A stretch of 26,329 nt of DNA from CAYXWM01 sp964468805 (GTDB lineage Bacteria > Bacillota > Clostridia > Lachnospirales > WRBF01), in NCBI GenBank assembly GCA_964468805.1, contig CAYXWM010000044.1:1-26329 (forward strand). The letters run 5' to 3'. Position numbers and translations under genes: made by a program. Within the stretch, counting starts at the first letter, position 1. Every line of letters starts with the position of its first letter. The notes under the pieces are model-generated. The model saw nothing but the letters and a program-made list of their open reading frames with translations, was not told the DNA's origin and ran no database searches. Below, piece by piece: positions 7,239 to 15,139 of the stretch.

Positions 7239-7303
7239 CCGTTTTGTTGAAAAAACCTTTGAAAGGTTGGACTTTTCTCAAAAAAACGGACTTTAAATAT
7301 AAT
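7239..7303 (+). repeat. Degenerate hairpin-family copy 10; probable terminator of the DUF58 gene
   Basis: CCGTTTT at 7239 pairs with AAAACGG at 7283. Inside is AACCTTTGAAAGGTT, which on the minus strand is followed by a T-run and could terminate the DUF58 gene. The right side, CTCAAAAAAACGGACTTTAA, resembles the family tail. A small palindrome, CTTGCAATGCAAG, lies at 7308-7320. Confidence 0.5.
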
Positions 7304-7327
7304 TAAACTTGCAATGCAAGATAGCTT

Positions 7328-8191
7328 TCAAGCGTGATAATTAATTATTTCAGTCACTGTTTTAAGTACATGATTTTGCGTGGGAGCAAAAATATAAGCA
7401 ATGTTACGTTTTTTACAAAACTCGGAGATGTTGTTTTTGAAATTATCCAGTTCTTTTTTATATGCTTCAAGTATGCCCGGGGTTAAATCCAGGTCCAAAA
7501 AGTCCCGGTTTTCCGAATCAAGGAGACGGATTTTTTGAGAATAAGTTGGCTCTGTTTCTTCCGGGGACAGAATGTGTATCAAATAAACAGATTGACGTCT
7601 GTTTTGCAGTAACTTTAGGCAGTCTTTAAAATCGTCTGTAAAAAAGTCGGAAATAATAAAGGAAACTCCGCTGCCCAAGTTTTTGTCGGCTATCATAGAG
7701 GGCGTTAATCGGGATTGTTCTGCGGGTTCCAGGGAATCCAAAAATTTTACGGTCTGTGGGAACAGACCCTTGGAGGAAACGCCGGTTTTCAGCCGGTCTA
7801 TTTTATTGTCAAAAGCAAAAATATTAACCCGGTCGGAGTTTTTCAAGGCTATAAATGCCAAAGAAGCGGCTATAAGCTTGGCGTGAAGGAACTTGTCTCC
7901 GAAATCCATGGATTTGCTTTTGTCCAAAAATATATTGAAGGTAGCCTGTTTTTCTTCGGAATACAGTTTTAAAAACAAGCGGTTTAAGCGGCCGTAAGAA
8001 TTCCAATCTATACGGCGAAGGTCATCCCCGGGGGTATAGTTGCGATAGTCGGAAAATTCCTGTGAATTTCCCTTGGACTTTGCGGTTCTTATACCCGAAT
8101 AGCCGGAGTTTACGGGATTTTTCAAGGATAGATTAAGTATTTCAAGCTTAGAGAGAAATTCGTGGGTTAGGGCTTCCGAAACCGTGCTCAT
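7328..8191 (-). CDS. DUF58 (vWA-like) protein partnered with MoxR
   Basis: A 287-residue DUF58 protein. The signature YTPGDDLRRIDWNSYGR lies at about 52-68 and is followed by a vWA-like core with DKSKS (90-94), a plausible metal-binding DxSxS motif. The C-terminal half has the usual strands (GVSFIISDFF, SVYLIHILS). No membrane segment is seen, so it should be cytosolic. The family is almost always encoded next to MoxR ATPases, and the pair is thought to act as a chaperone or maturation system for other proteins. Its ATG overlaps the moxR stop by four bases (ATGA), so translation is coupled. The vWA membrane or transglutaminase-type genes that often follow are missing here. Confidence 0.9.
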   Translation of the reverse strand: MSTVSEALTHEFLSKLEILNLSLKNPVNSGYSGIRTAKSKGNSQEFSDYRNYTPGDDLRRIDWNSYGRLNRLFLKLYSEEKQATFNIFLDKSKSMDFGDKFLHAKLIAASLAFIALKNSDRVNIFAFDNKIDRLKTGVSSKGLFPQTVKFLDSLEPAEQSRLTPSMIADKNLGSGVSFIISDFFTDDFKDCLKLLQNRRQSVYLIHILSPEETEPTYSQKIRLLDSENRDFLDLDLTPGILEAYKKELDNFKNNISEFCKKRNIAYIFAPTQNHVLKTVTEIINYHA

Positions 8192-9156
8192 AAAATCAAC
8201 TCGTTTATAACCGTATCCGGAGAAATATCGTCCGCTAGGGCTTCAAAGTTTAAAAACAGTCTGTGTCGCAGGGTAGGCAGGGCTGCTTTTTTTATGTCGT
8301 CAAATGCCACATTAAAACGTCCGTCCAAAAGAGCGTAAATCCTTGCCACGGTAATGATCGCCTGGGCTGCTCTGGGGCTTGCACCGTAACGGACGTATTT
8401 TTTGGTGATTTCCGGGCTGTTGTCTGTTTTGGGATGGGTTTTAAGTATCAGCTCCATGGCGTATTCGCCTACAGGGCGTGAAATGGGTACGCCTTTGGCT
8501 ATTTCGCCCATTTGCAACAACTCCTCGGCGTTGGCAACCCGGGAAACTTGGACTTTCTCCAAACCGGTGGTTTGCTCCACTATGGTGTAAAGCTGTTCCT
8601 TGTCGGGAAATTCTATATGCAGTTTCATTAAAAAACGGTCAAGTTGAGCCTCCGGTAAAGGGTATGTACCCTCCAGTTCCAAGGGGTTTTGGGTAGCGAT
8701 TACAAAAAAGGGCTTGGGTAAATTATGGGAAATACCGCCTACGGTAACGGTCTTTTCCTGCATGGCCTCCAACAAAGCGGATTGGGTTTTGGGAGTAGCC
8801 CTGTTAATTTCGTCGGCAAGGACTATATTGGCAAAAACCGGTCCGGGACGAAATTTGAATTGGGTAGAGTTATCTTCCTTGGTTAAAATATCCGTGCCGG
8901 TAATGTCAGCCGGCATTAAATCCGGAGTAAACTGTATTCTGGAAAACTCCATGTCCAGAACTTGGCTTAATGTTTTAACCAATTCCGTCTTTCCCAACCC
9001 GGGCAAGCCCTCCAGCAAAACATTGCCGGAAGCAGTAATAGCAGCCAATACATTGTCAACAATGTCCGACTGACCTATTATAACCTTCTTTATTTCGCCG
9101 CTTATCTTATTAAACCTGTCCGCAAAGCCGGTTATATCCTGTTGGCTAAAGTCCAT
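8188..9156 (-). CDS. MoxR-family AAA+ ATPase
   Basis: A 322-residue AAA+ ATPase of the MoxR group. Walker A GLPGLGKT is at 50-57, Walker B IVLADE at 111-116, and sensor 1 ATQNP with Asn at 157. LDRF is near 172-175 and the sensor 2 motif GASPRA is at 258-263. The AAA lid follows. All catalytic motifs are intact. MoxR proteins are chaperone-like ATPases working with vWA/DUF58 partners, here the overlapping downstream gene. The client is unknown. The ribosome site is modest (GGGTG). TATAAT lies on the minus strand at 9177-9182, just beyond the hairpin element, but no clear -35 is seen. Confidence 0.93.
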   Translation of the reverse strand: MDFSQQDITGFADRFNKISGEIKKVIIGQSDIVDNVLAAITASGNVLLEGLPGLGKTELVKTLSQVLDMEFSRIQFTPDLMPADITGTDILTKEDNSTQFKFRPGPVFANIVLADEINRATPKTQSALLEAMQEKTVTVGGISHNLPKPFFVIATQNPLELEGTYPLPEAQLDRFLMKLHIEFPDKEQLYTIVEQTTGLEKVQVSRVANAEELLQMGEIAKGVPISRPVGEYAMELILKTHPKTDNSPEITKKYVRYGASPRAAQAIITVARIYALLDGRFNVAFDDIKKAALPTLRHRLFLNFEALADDISPDTVINELIL

Positions 9157-9183
9157 ACTATCACCCGATTGTTTGTATTATAA

Positions 9184-9250
9184 GACCTTGAGGGAAACTT
9201 TTTCTGAAGAAAAAGTTTCCCTCAAACTCCCTTCAAAAAGACTTTAATAT
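9184..9250 (+). repeat. Dispersed hairpin element, copy 2 (between aspS and moxR)
   Basis: A perfect 17-bp stem, TTGAGGGAAACTTTTTC and complement, lies at 9188-9225 around TGAA. The tail ACTCCCTTCAAAAAGACTTT and then AATATAAA follows. The tail is identical to that of copy 3. Relative to the flanking minus-strand genes it has the same orientation as copy 1 has to its plus-strand genes. Confidence 0.85.
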
Positions 9251-9306
9251 AAAGATTAATTTCTTAATGCCGTTTAAAAAAGGTTCTTTTCCCAAGGTTT
9301 TAATTT

Positions 9307-11091
9307 TTACTCTTTTGCTTGTATTATCTTTAAGCCCAGCTCCGCAAGTTGCTTTTCGTCTACTGTTCCGGGAGCATCGGTCATGGGGCATGAAGCGTCT
9401 TTTACTTTGGGGAACGCGATAACGTCTCTGATGGAATCCGCACCTGTCATAAGCATTACTATACGGTCAAGCCCGTAAGCCAGTCCGCCATGTGGCGGTG
9501 CCCCGTATTGGAAAGCATCCATCATGAACCCAAATCGTGTTTCCGCTTCTTCCGGTGTAAAGCCCAGTACTTGGAACATTTTCTTTTGCAGGTCACGTTG
9601 ATATATACGCACACTGCCGCCGCCGATCTCTACGCCGTTAAGTACAACGTCGTATGCTTTGGCACGAACCGCTCCGGGGTCGGATTCCAGAAGGTGTATG
9701 TCCTCGTCCATGGGTGCGGTAAAGGGATGATGTTTGGCGTAGAAACGGTTATCGTCCTCGGACCATTCCAAAAGCGGGAACTCGGTAACCCAAAGGAAAT
9801 CGAATTTACCGCTTAAATCAAGCTTTTTGGCTAGCTCAAGACGTAAAGCACCCAAAGCATCAAATACTATACTGTCTTTATCGGCACAAATCAGTATTAA
9901 ATCCCCGGCTTTGGCGTTAAAAGCCGCAACAATTTCCGCCAATTTCTCGGGAGAGAAAAATTTAGTCAGGCTTGTTTTTAGTTCGCCGCCCTCAAGAACG
10001 CTGATCCAAGCCAAGCCTTTCGCCTTATAAGTTTTTGCACATTCAACCAAGGCATCGATTTGCTTACGGGGCATGGTTGCGTTGCCTTGTGAACAAATAC
10101 CGCGTACACTGCCGCCGTTATCTATGGCGTCTTGGAACATTTTAAATTCCGAATTGTTTACCACATCCGTAATATTAACCAGTTCCATACCGAAACGGGT
10201 ATCCGGCTTGTCGGAGCCGTAGCGTTCCATGGCTTCTTTGTAGGGTATGCGTTTGAAAGGCAGTTCAAGGTCCATATCCATAACTTCTTTGAATACCTTT
10301 TGAAGCATACGCTCGTTAACGTCCAAAACGTCGTCAACTTCCACAAAGGAAAGCTCCATATCTATTTGGGTAAATTCCGGTTGACGGTCGGCACGAAGGT
10401 CCTCGTCACGGAAACATTTAACTATTTGGAAATACCTGTCCAAACCGGCAACCATCAAAAGCTGTTTGAAGATCTGCGGTGATTGGGGCAGGGCGTAGAA
10501 GGAGCCGGGATAAACACGGCTGGGAACAAGGTAGTCTCTTGCACCTTCCGGGGTGCTTTTGGTGAGTACCGGGGTTTCCACGTCTATAAAGCCTTCTTCC
10601 GCTAGGAATTGGCGAACGGAATTGGTTAATTTATGACGTAAAATCAAGTTTGAGAGCAGTTCCGGGCGTCTTAAATCCAGATAGCGATATTTTAAGCGTA
10701 AATCGTTGGCTACGCCGGTATCCATAACTTGGAACGGCGGAACCTGTGCTTGTGAAAAGAGACGTAATTCATGGACTTCAAGTTCCACTTTGCCGGTTTT
10801 CATATTGGGGTTAATGTCTTTTTCCGTACGAGGTATAATTACGCCGGTTACGCCGATTACATATTCGCCGCGGAGAGATTCGGCTTTTTCGAAGATTTCC
10901 GGGCTGACTTTGTTGCCGTCTATTATAATTTGCAAAAGGCCGCTGCGGTCACGAAGGGCGATAAATATTAATTTGCCCAAGTCACGGCGTTTGTTTATCC
11001 AGCCCATTACTGTTACTGTTTTGCCTATAAGATTTTCGTTTACGTCGCCGCAATAGTGGCTGCGTTTCATTCCGGATAATAATTCTTGCAT
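9307..11091 (-). CDS. aspS: Aspartyl-tRNA synthetase
   Basis: Charges tRNA-Asp with aspartate in the cytosol. The 594 residues have the bacterial layout: OB-fold anticodon domain at about 10-115 (GWINKRRDLGKLIFIALRDR), class II catalytic core, inserted GAD domain at about 290-420, and C-terminal core. Class II motifs are visible: ETPVLTKSTPEGARDYLVPS, then FRDEDLRADRQPEFTQIDME (motif 2) and GLAYGLDRIVMLMTG (motif 3). A Leu follows RRD in the anticodon domain where non-discriminating enzymes often carry His, which suggests an Asp-specific enzyme; this is inference. ATG 11091 has AAGGA eight bases upstream. A start at Met-8 (MKRSHYCGDV) is possible but has no clear site. Confidence 0.97.
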   Translation of the reverse strand: MQELLSGMKRSHYCGDVNENLIGKTVTVMGWINKRRDLGKLIFIALRDRSGLLQIIIDGNKVSPEIFEKAESLRGEYVIGVTGVIIPRTEKDINPNMKTGKVELEVHELRLFSQAQVPPFQVMDTGVANDLRLKYRYLDLRRPELLSNLILRHKLTNSVRQFLAEEGFIDVETPVLTKSTPEGARDYLVPSRVYPGSFYALPQSPQIFKQLLMVAGLDRYFQIVKCFRDEDLRADRQPEFTQIDMELSFVEVDDVLDVNERMLQKVFKEVMDMDLELPFKRIPYKEAMERYGSDKPDTRFGMELVNITDVVNNSEFKMFQDAIDNGGSVRGICSQGNATMPRKQIDALVECAKTYKAKGLAWISVLEGGELKTSLTKFFSPEKLAEIVAAFNAKAGDLILICADKDSIVFDALGALRLELAKKLDLSGKFDFLWVTEFPLLEWSEDDNRFYAKHHPFTAPMDEDIHLLESDPGAVRAKAYDVVLNGVEIGGGSVRIYQRDLQKKMFQVLGFTPEEAETRFGFMMDAFQYGAPPHGGLAYGLDRIVMLMTGADSIRDVIAFPKVKDASCPMTDAPGTVDEKQLAELGLKIIQAKE

Positions 11092-11143
11092 TTTCTCAAT
11101 CCTTTTTATGCAGAGAGTGTTTGCGCAGAGAAAGAAGAAGACA

Positions 11144-11265
11144 TTGAGGGAAACTTTGCCTTTTGGTAAGGAAAAACCATTGAAGCGTTCAGTTTCTCCT
11201 TACCAAGAAGTTTATATTACAGTTAATTTACCTACCTCAAACTCACTTCAAAAAGACTTTAATAT
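11144..11265 (+). repeat. Dispersed hairpin element, copy 4 (long form, between aspS and hisS)
   Basis: It starts TTGAGGGAAACTTT and ends with CCTCAAACTCACTTC plus the family tail AAAAAGACTTTAATAT, but holds an extra middle part. That part has a 9-bp inverted repeat TTGGTAAGG/CCTTACCAA at 11163-11206. Bases 11166-11260 align with 23320-23413 over about 95 positions. The rest of this 323-base gap (11266-11414) is AT-rich with nothing I recognise, and no T-box motif for the synthetase genes is seen. Confidence 0.7.
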
Positions 11266-11414
11266 GGATGTTGGAATTGCTTTATATATTAAGGGCAAAC
11301 ACTGTCTTCTTTGGTAATATTTTATTTTACAATACTTTGGATATATAATCAATTAAATTAGTATGCGGATTGTTACGGTTTGGTTAAATTCATATGTTAT
11401 TTGTATGATTAATA

Positions 11415-12686
11415 CTATTTATCACATTGAATACGAAAATTATTAAAAAGGGCTTCGGCGGTTAGGGGAACTTGGTTTTGTTCGCCGGTTTTCATGTTTT
11501 TGACGTTAATTGTGCCGGTTTCAAGCTCTTGGTCGCCTATTATCATGGCATATGCCGCATGGATTTTGTCGGCGTATTTAAACTGGGCTTTAACGGAGCG
11601 TTGCAGGGTATCGCCTTCTACGCTTAAACCCTGTTGACGCAGGCGATAAATTAAGTCCTGTGCCTTGATAAAGCCTTTGTCGCCGCTTGAGCCTATGAAG
11701 ACAAGGTTTTTTTCAGGCGATTTTAATTCGTTGTCTTGGTTGGCAAGGGCTTTTAAAAGGCGTTCCATGCCCAGACCGAAACCTATACCGCCCACTTTTG
11801 GGCCGCCGTAGCCTTCGATCAGATTGTCATAACGACCACCTCCGCATATTGTAGATTGTGCCCCCAAATCGGAGCAGACAAACTCAAACACGGTACGAGT
11901 GTAATAATCCAAGCCGCGGACTATACGAGGGTCTACGGTGAAAGGGATTTCCATGGCGGTAAGGATGCTTTTCAAGGTCTTGAAATGCTCGGTGCATTCT
12001 TCGCCAAGGCAATCCAAAACAGAGGGTGCGTTTTCTATGATTTTTTTGCAGGAGTCTACCTTGCAGTCCAGAACGCGAAGGGTGTTGCGTTCGAAGCGGT
12101 CTTTGCAAAGAGGGCAGAGTTGGTCTAAATTTTGGGCTAAGAATTCCTTGACCTTGGTGTTGTAAACTTTGCGGCATTGTTCACCGCCAAGGCTGTTTAT
12201 GTGCAGTTCGGTGTTTTTCACGCCAAGGCGACGGAACAGCTCGTAGGCAAGGGAGATTACCTCAGCATCGGCGGCGGGGCTGTAGGAACCGAAACATTCT
12301 ATGCCGAACTGGTGGAACTGGCGTTGGCGACCGTCTTGGGGTTGTTCGTATCTGAAACAGGGTGAGATATAGTACAGTTTCGTGGGTTGTACGCCGGCGT
12401 AGAGTTTGTTCACAAGAAAAGCTCTGGCAACGCCGGGTGTAACTTCCGGTTTAAGGGTGATGCTGCGGTTGCCCTTGTCTGTAAAGGTGTACATCTCTTT
12501 TTGGACTATATCCGTGGTATCGCCGGAGCCTTTTGTGAATATTTCCGTATGTTCGAAAATAGGTGTGCGGATTTCGCCTATATGGAACTGGCCGCATAGT
12601 TTTCTGATTTCGGTCTCTAAAAGTTGCCAGGACTCAACCTCAGAGCCGAATATGTCCTTGGTGCCCTTGGGTGTTGATATATTCAT
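11415..12686 (-). CDS. hisS: Histidyl-tRNA synthetase
   Basis: Charges tRNA-His. I call 423 residues from ATG 12686, which has GGAGGT just upstream and matches the family start (MNISTPKGTKDIFG). A longer frame from 12755 runs back into hairpin copy 3 and is rejected. Class II motifs are present: TPIFEHTEIF, then RYEQPQDGRQRQFHQFGIE (motif 2), histidine-specific GLDYYTRTVFEF and GGGRYDNLIEGYGG, and GIGFGLGMERLL (motif 3). The C-terminal anticodon domain begins near 325. The Cys-rich stretch (CPLCKDRF.., CKVDSCKK) is normal for this family. The hemZ-hisS-aspS neighbourhood is common in Firmicutes. Confidence 0.97.
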   Translation of the reverse strand: MNISTPKGTKDIFGSEVESWQLLETEIRKLCGQFHIGEIRTPIFEHTEIFTKGSGDTTDIVQKEMYTFTDKGNRSITLKPEVTPGVARAFLVNKLYAGVQPTKLYYISPCFRYEQPQDGRQRQFHQFGIECFGSYSPAADAEVISLAYELFRRLGVKNTELHINSLGGEQCRKVYNTKVKEFLAQNLDQLCPLCKDRFERNTLRVLDCKVDSCKKIIENAPSVLDCLGEECTEHFKTLKSILTAMEIPFTVDPRIVRGLDYYTRTVFEFVCSDLGAQSTICGGGRYDNLIEGYGGPKVGGIGFGLGMERLLKALANQDNELKSPEKNLVFIGSSGDKGFIKAQDLIYRLRQQGLSVEGDTLQRSVKAQFKYADKIHAAYAMIIGDQELETGTINVKNMKTGEQNQVPLTAEALFNNFRIQCDK

Positions 12687-12718
12687 AATGACCTCCGTAA
12701 GTAAAAAAGGATAAAACC

Positions 12719-12783
12719 TTGAGGGAAACTTTTCTGAAGAAAAAGTTTCCCTCAAACTCCCTTCAAAAAGACTTTAATATAAA
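12719..12783 (+). repeat. Dispersed hairpin element, copy 3 (between hemZ and hisS)
   Basis: Same stem as copy 2 at 12719-12755, but with one T fewer in the left arm, leaving a one-base bulge. The tail ACTCCCTTCAAAAAGACTTT plus AATATAAA is identical to copy 2. It lies in the leader of hisS when read with the minus-strand genes. Confidence 0.85.
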
Positions 12784-12825
12784 ATAATCGGGTTTCGGAG
12801 ATAGGAGGTTCTTTCCTCCGAGGTT

Positions 12826-14250
12826 TTAGATTTTTTTCCTCTCCGTCATTTCGTCTATACGCTTGATGTATTCTTCAACATTCTTGACATTCTCGGTGCG
12901 TTCGATACGGTTTGATGCAAAGTCCACGATTTTCGTGACGGCGCCGGCGCCCAGAGCAAGAATGGATTGTTTTTCTTCCATAATTTGCACATTGTAAATA
13001 CCTTCGAAACCGGGTTTACAATAGCCCACGTTTTCGAAGTTTCCGAGGCTGTTTTTTTGGCGGTACATATAGTAGGGTTTATAGCCGGCGGCTGTTACGT
13101 ATCGGTTGGCAAGGGAAAGCATTTCTTCCGTATTCCTGATTAAATCCGTAAGGGAATATTGCTCCTTCATAAGAGAGGCACGTTTTACCGCCAGGGTATG
13201 GATAGTTATGGATTCCGGGTTAAGGTGGATTATACCCTCCATGGTCTTGCGAACGTGACGGGTATCTTCGCCGGGCAGACCTATAATCAAATCGGCATTA
13301 ATATTGTCATGCCCGCAGTCCCTAGCCAGCCGGAAAGCCCTGTAAAAGTCCTCAACGCTGTGTCGGCGACCTATGGTTATGAGGGTTTCGTCGTTTAGGG
13401 TCTGGGGATTTACGGATATGCGAGATACGGAGTATTCCTTTAAAATCTCCATTTTTTCCTTGGTAACGGTATCCGCTCGACCGGCTTCCACGGTGTATTC
13501 CACGGCTTGTTCCGCGGGAAAATATTTTTTTATCATGGATAACAGGGTAGCAAGTTGATTTTCGTTTAGGGAGCTTGGAGTACCGCCGCCTACGTATATG
13601 GTTTTAAGGTTATGGGACTTTATATAATCCCGGCATTTTTCAGCCTCCAAAGCCAAACATTCCAAATATTGTTCAACCAACCCGGCGTATTTGCTTATGG
13701 GGTAGGAGGTAAAGGAACAATAATGACATTGGGTTGGGCAGAACGGGATACCGATGTAAAGGCTGTAATCCTTGGGACTGTTGTCCTTAATGACAGCTAC
13801 TTCTTCCTTGGCAACCTCTAGGCAAAGCTTGGATTTTTGGGGTGTAATGAAATAAATATCCCGTAACACATCCAAAACTTCCTCATCGCTTCGACCCTGT
13901 TCCCAAAGCTGATGGGCGATTTTGGTGGGACGTATGCCCGTTAAAGCTCCCCAAGGCGGATTAATGCCCGTAGCATCTTTTAAAGCCAGATACAGCACCT
14001 GTTTTACGGTAACTTTTTGGTTTTTCACACTGTCAGGAAAAAAGTCGGTAACGGTGAGTTCCTTGCGGACTTGCAGAATGCCGTCCTTATAAACCTCGCC
14101 TGTACAAACTTGTCCCGAAAGTTCCGAAAGTACGGTATAGCCCTCTTGGCTGATTTCGTCGTTTTTTACAAAGCCTTGGTGTTGGAAAAAAACTTGGGTT
14201 GCGGTTTGTACCTCGTTGATGAAATTATGACCTTTCAGTATGCAGTTCAT
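12826..14250 (-). CDS. hemZ: HemZ-type radical SAM protein (coproporphyrinogen dehydrogenase family)
   Basis: A 474-residue member of the HemN/HemW/HemZ radical-SAM group. The iron-sulfur motif IPFCPTQCHYCSF places the three cysteines at 171, 175 and 178. YVGGGTPSSL near 217 is the glycine-rich SAM-contacting segment. The N-terminal extension of about 160 residues before the radical-SAM barrel (GALTGIRPTKIAHQL near 101-115) is typical of HemZ. The family name implies oxygen-independent conversion of coproporphyrinogen III to protoporphyrinogen IX. No other heme genes are seen here, so the actual substrate is uncertain. The start overlaps the stop of the MBL gene by four bases (ATGA). Confidence 0.92.
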   Translation of the reverse strand: MNCILKGHNFINEVQTATQVFFQHQGFVKNDEISQEGYTVLSELSGQVCTGEVYKDGILQVRKELTVTDFFPDSVKNQKVTVKQVLYLALKDATGINPPWGALTGIRPTKIAHQLWEQGRSDEEVLDVLRDIYFITPQKSKLCLEVAKEEVAVIKDNSPKDYSLYIGIPFCPTQCHYCSFTSYPISKYAGLVEQYLECLALEAEKCRDYIKSHNLKTIYVGGGTPSSLNENQLATLLSMIKKYFPAEQAVEYTVEAGRADTVTKEKMEILKEYSVSRISVNPQTLNDETLITIGRRHSVEDFYRAFRLARDCGHDNINADLIIGLPGEDTRHVRKTMEGIIHLNPESITIHTLAVKRASLMKEQYSLTDLIRNTEEMLSLANRYVTAAGYKPYYMYRQKNSLGNFENVGYCKPGFEGIYNVQIMEEKQSILALGAGAVTKIVDFASNRIERTENVKNVEEYIKRIDEMTERKKI

Positions 14251-14867
14251 CTTAAACCGTGGCGTCCCACATAGGGATTTCTTGCTATTTCATGACCTAT
14301 AGTGGTCTTGGGGCCGTGACCGGGAAAGGCGATAACGTCTTCCGGCAGTTTATAAATTACGTTGACTATGGAAGCCAATTCATCTTCCGGGTCAGAGTAT
14401 TCAAAGTCGGTTCTGCCAACGGATTCGTGGAATAAGGTGTCCCCGGTAAAAAGGATTTTTTCGGCTTCGTCGTAATAGCATACTCCGCCCGGAGTGTGCC
14501 CGGGGGTATGGAGGACCTTTAAAGTTGTGTTTGCCACAGGGATAATATCGCCGGCTTTCAGAAAGGTGTCTACCTTAATATCAGAACGGATTTCGGCGGC
14601 GAACATTTGCAGCAGTTCGGACTCGGCTTGGTGGACGGCGACTTTTGCACCGGTTTTTTCGGCAAGTTTTTCCACAGCACCGATATGGTCCCAATGGCCG
14701 TGAGTTAGGAGTATATGGGTTATTTTCAAGCCGTTGTTTTCGATGGCGGTATATATTTTATCCGGTTCGGCACCGGGGTCTATGATTACGCCTACGGAGC
14801 TTGTATCGTCGAAGTAGATATAGGTGTTTTCTTGCAGGTAGGATACTGCCAAAGTAATGAGTTTCAT
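14247..14867 (-). CDS. MBL-fold metallo-hydrolase (glyoxalase II-like)
   Basis: A 206-residue metallo-beta-lactamase-fold protein. Metal ligands are visible as HGHWDH at 56-61, His in GHTPGG (124), Asp in TGDTLF (143) and His in FPGHGP (184). The size and motifs match the short glyoxalase II-like hydrolases (YcbL/YqgX type), which usually bind zinc and cleave thioesters; the substrate is not shown. I start at ATG 14867, which has AGGGGG upstream and matches the family opening (MKLITLAVSYLQENTYI), not at 14942. It is coupled to hemZ by a four-base overlap. A dtd gene, which often sits between rel and this gene, is absent. Confidence 0.92.
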   Translation of the reverse strand: MKLITLAVSYLQENTYIYFDDTSSVGVIIDPGAEPDKIYTAIENNGLKITHILLTHGHWDHIGAVEKLAEKTGAKVAVHQAESELLQMFAAEIRSDIKVDTFLKAGDIIPVANTTLKVLHTPGHTPGGVCYYDEAEKILFTGDTLFHESVGRTDFEYSDPEDELASIVNVIYKLPEDVIAFPGHGPKTTIGHEIARNPYVGRHGLR

Positions 14868-15042
14868 TAAAAAACCCCCTGTGTGGATTTGTTTTGGGAC
14901 GAACCTTTTCGGGTCAAGTAACCACTTTTTCCCTTGGGGCAAATAAGTTTTCTTTGCCTAACCATATATTTCCAAAAGGTCAATAATACTTATTGAATTG
15001 AGTTGATTATAAAGGTTCATCTTGTATTAGTATAAAACGAAA

Positions 15043-15066
15043 GGGAAACTTTTGTAAAGCTTCCCC
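15043..15066 (+). repeat. Degenerate hairpin-family copy 6 (between MBL gene and rel)
   Basis: AAGGGAAACTTTTG and AAAGCTTCCCC form an imperfect stem like the core of copies 1-3. The tail is missing. The remaining part of this 272-base gap is AT-rich; apart from the palindrome at 15082 nothing else is recognised. Confidence 0.4.
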
Positions 15067-15081
15067 AATGCAATGAAATAT

Positions 15082-15100
15082 GCCTTAATTAAATTAAGGC
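15082..15100. repeat. Short palindrome downstream of rel
   Basis: GCCTTAATT and AATTAAGGC arms surround a single A. It lies 40 bases beyond the rel stop. It lacks a T-run on the minus strand, so it is at best a weak terminator or 3' stabilising hairpin. Confidence 0.4.
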
Positions 15101-15139
15101 GGATAAGTGCCAAGATTTTTACGGCATTTAAATAGATTA

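Noticed and set aside
11108..11317. A 69-codon plus-strand reading frame between aspS and hisS
   Set aside because: It has no good ribosome site, encodes no recognisable motif, and runs straight through hairpin copy 4, so it is best explained by the repeat.
12687..12755. N-terminal extension of hisS
   Set aside because: It is the translated arm of hairpin copy 3. The start at 12686 has a strong GGAGGT site and matches the family N-terminus.
11092..12825. T-box riboswitch for aspS or hisS
   Set aside because: The gaps upstream of both synthetase genes were read on the minus strand for the conserved T-box core (GGGTGGNACCGCG-like) and none was seen.
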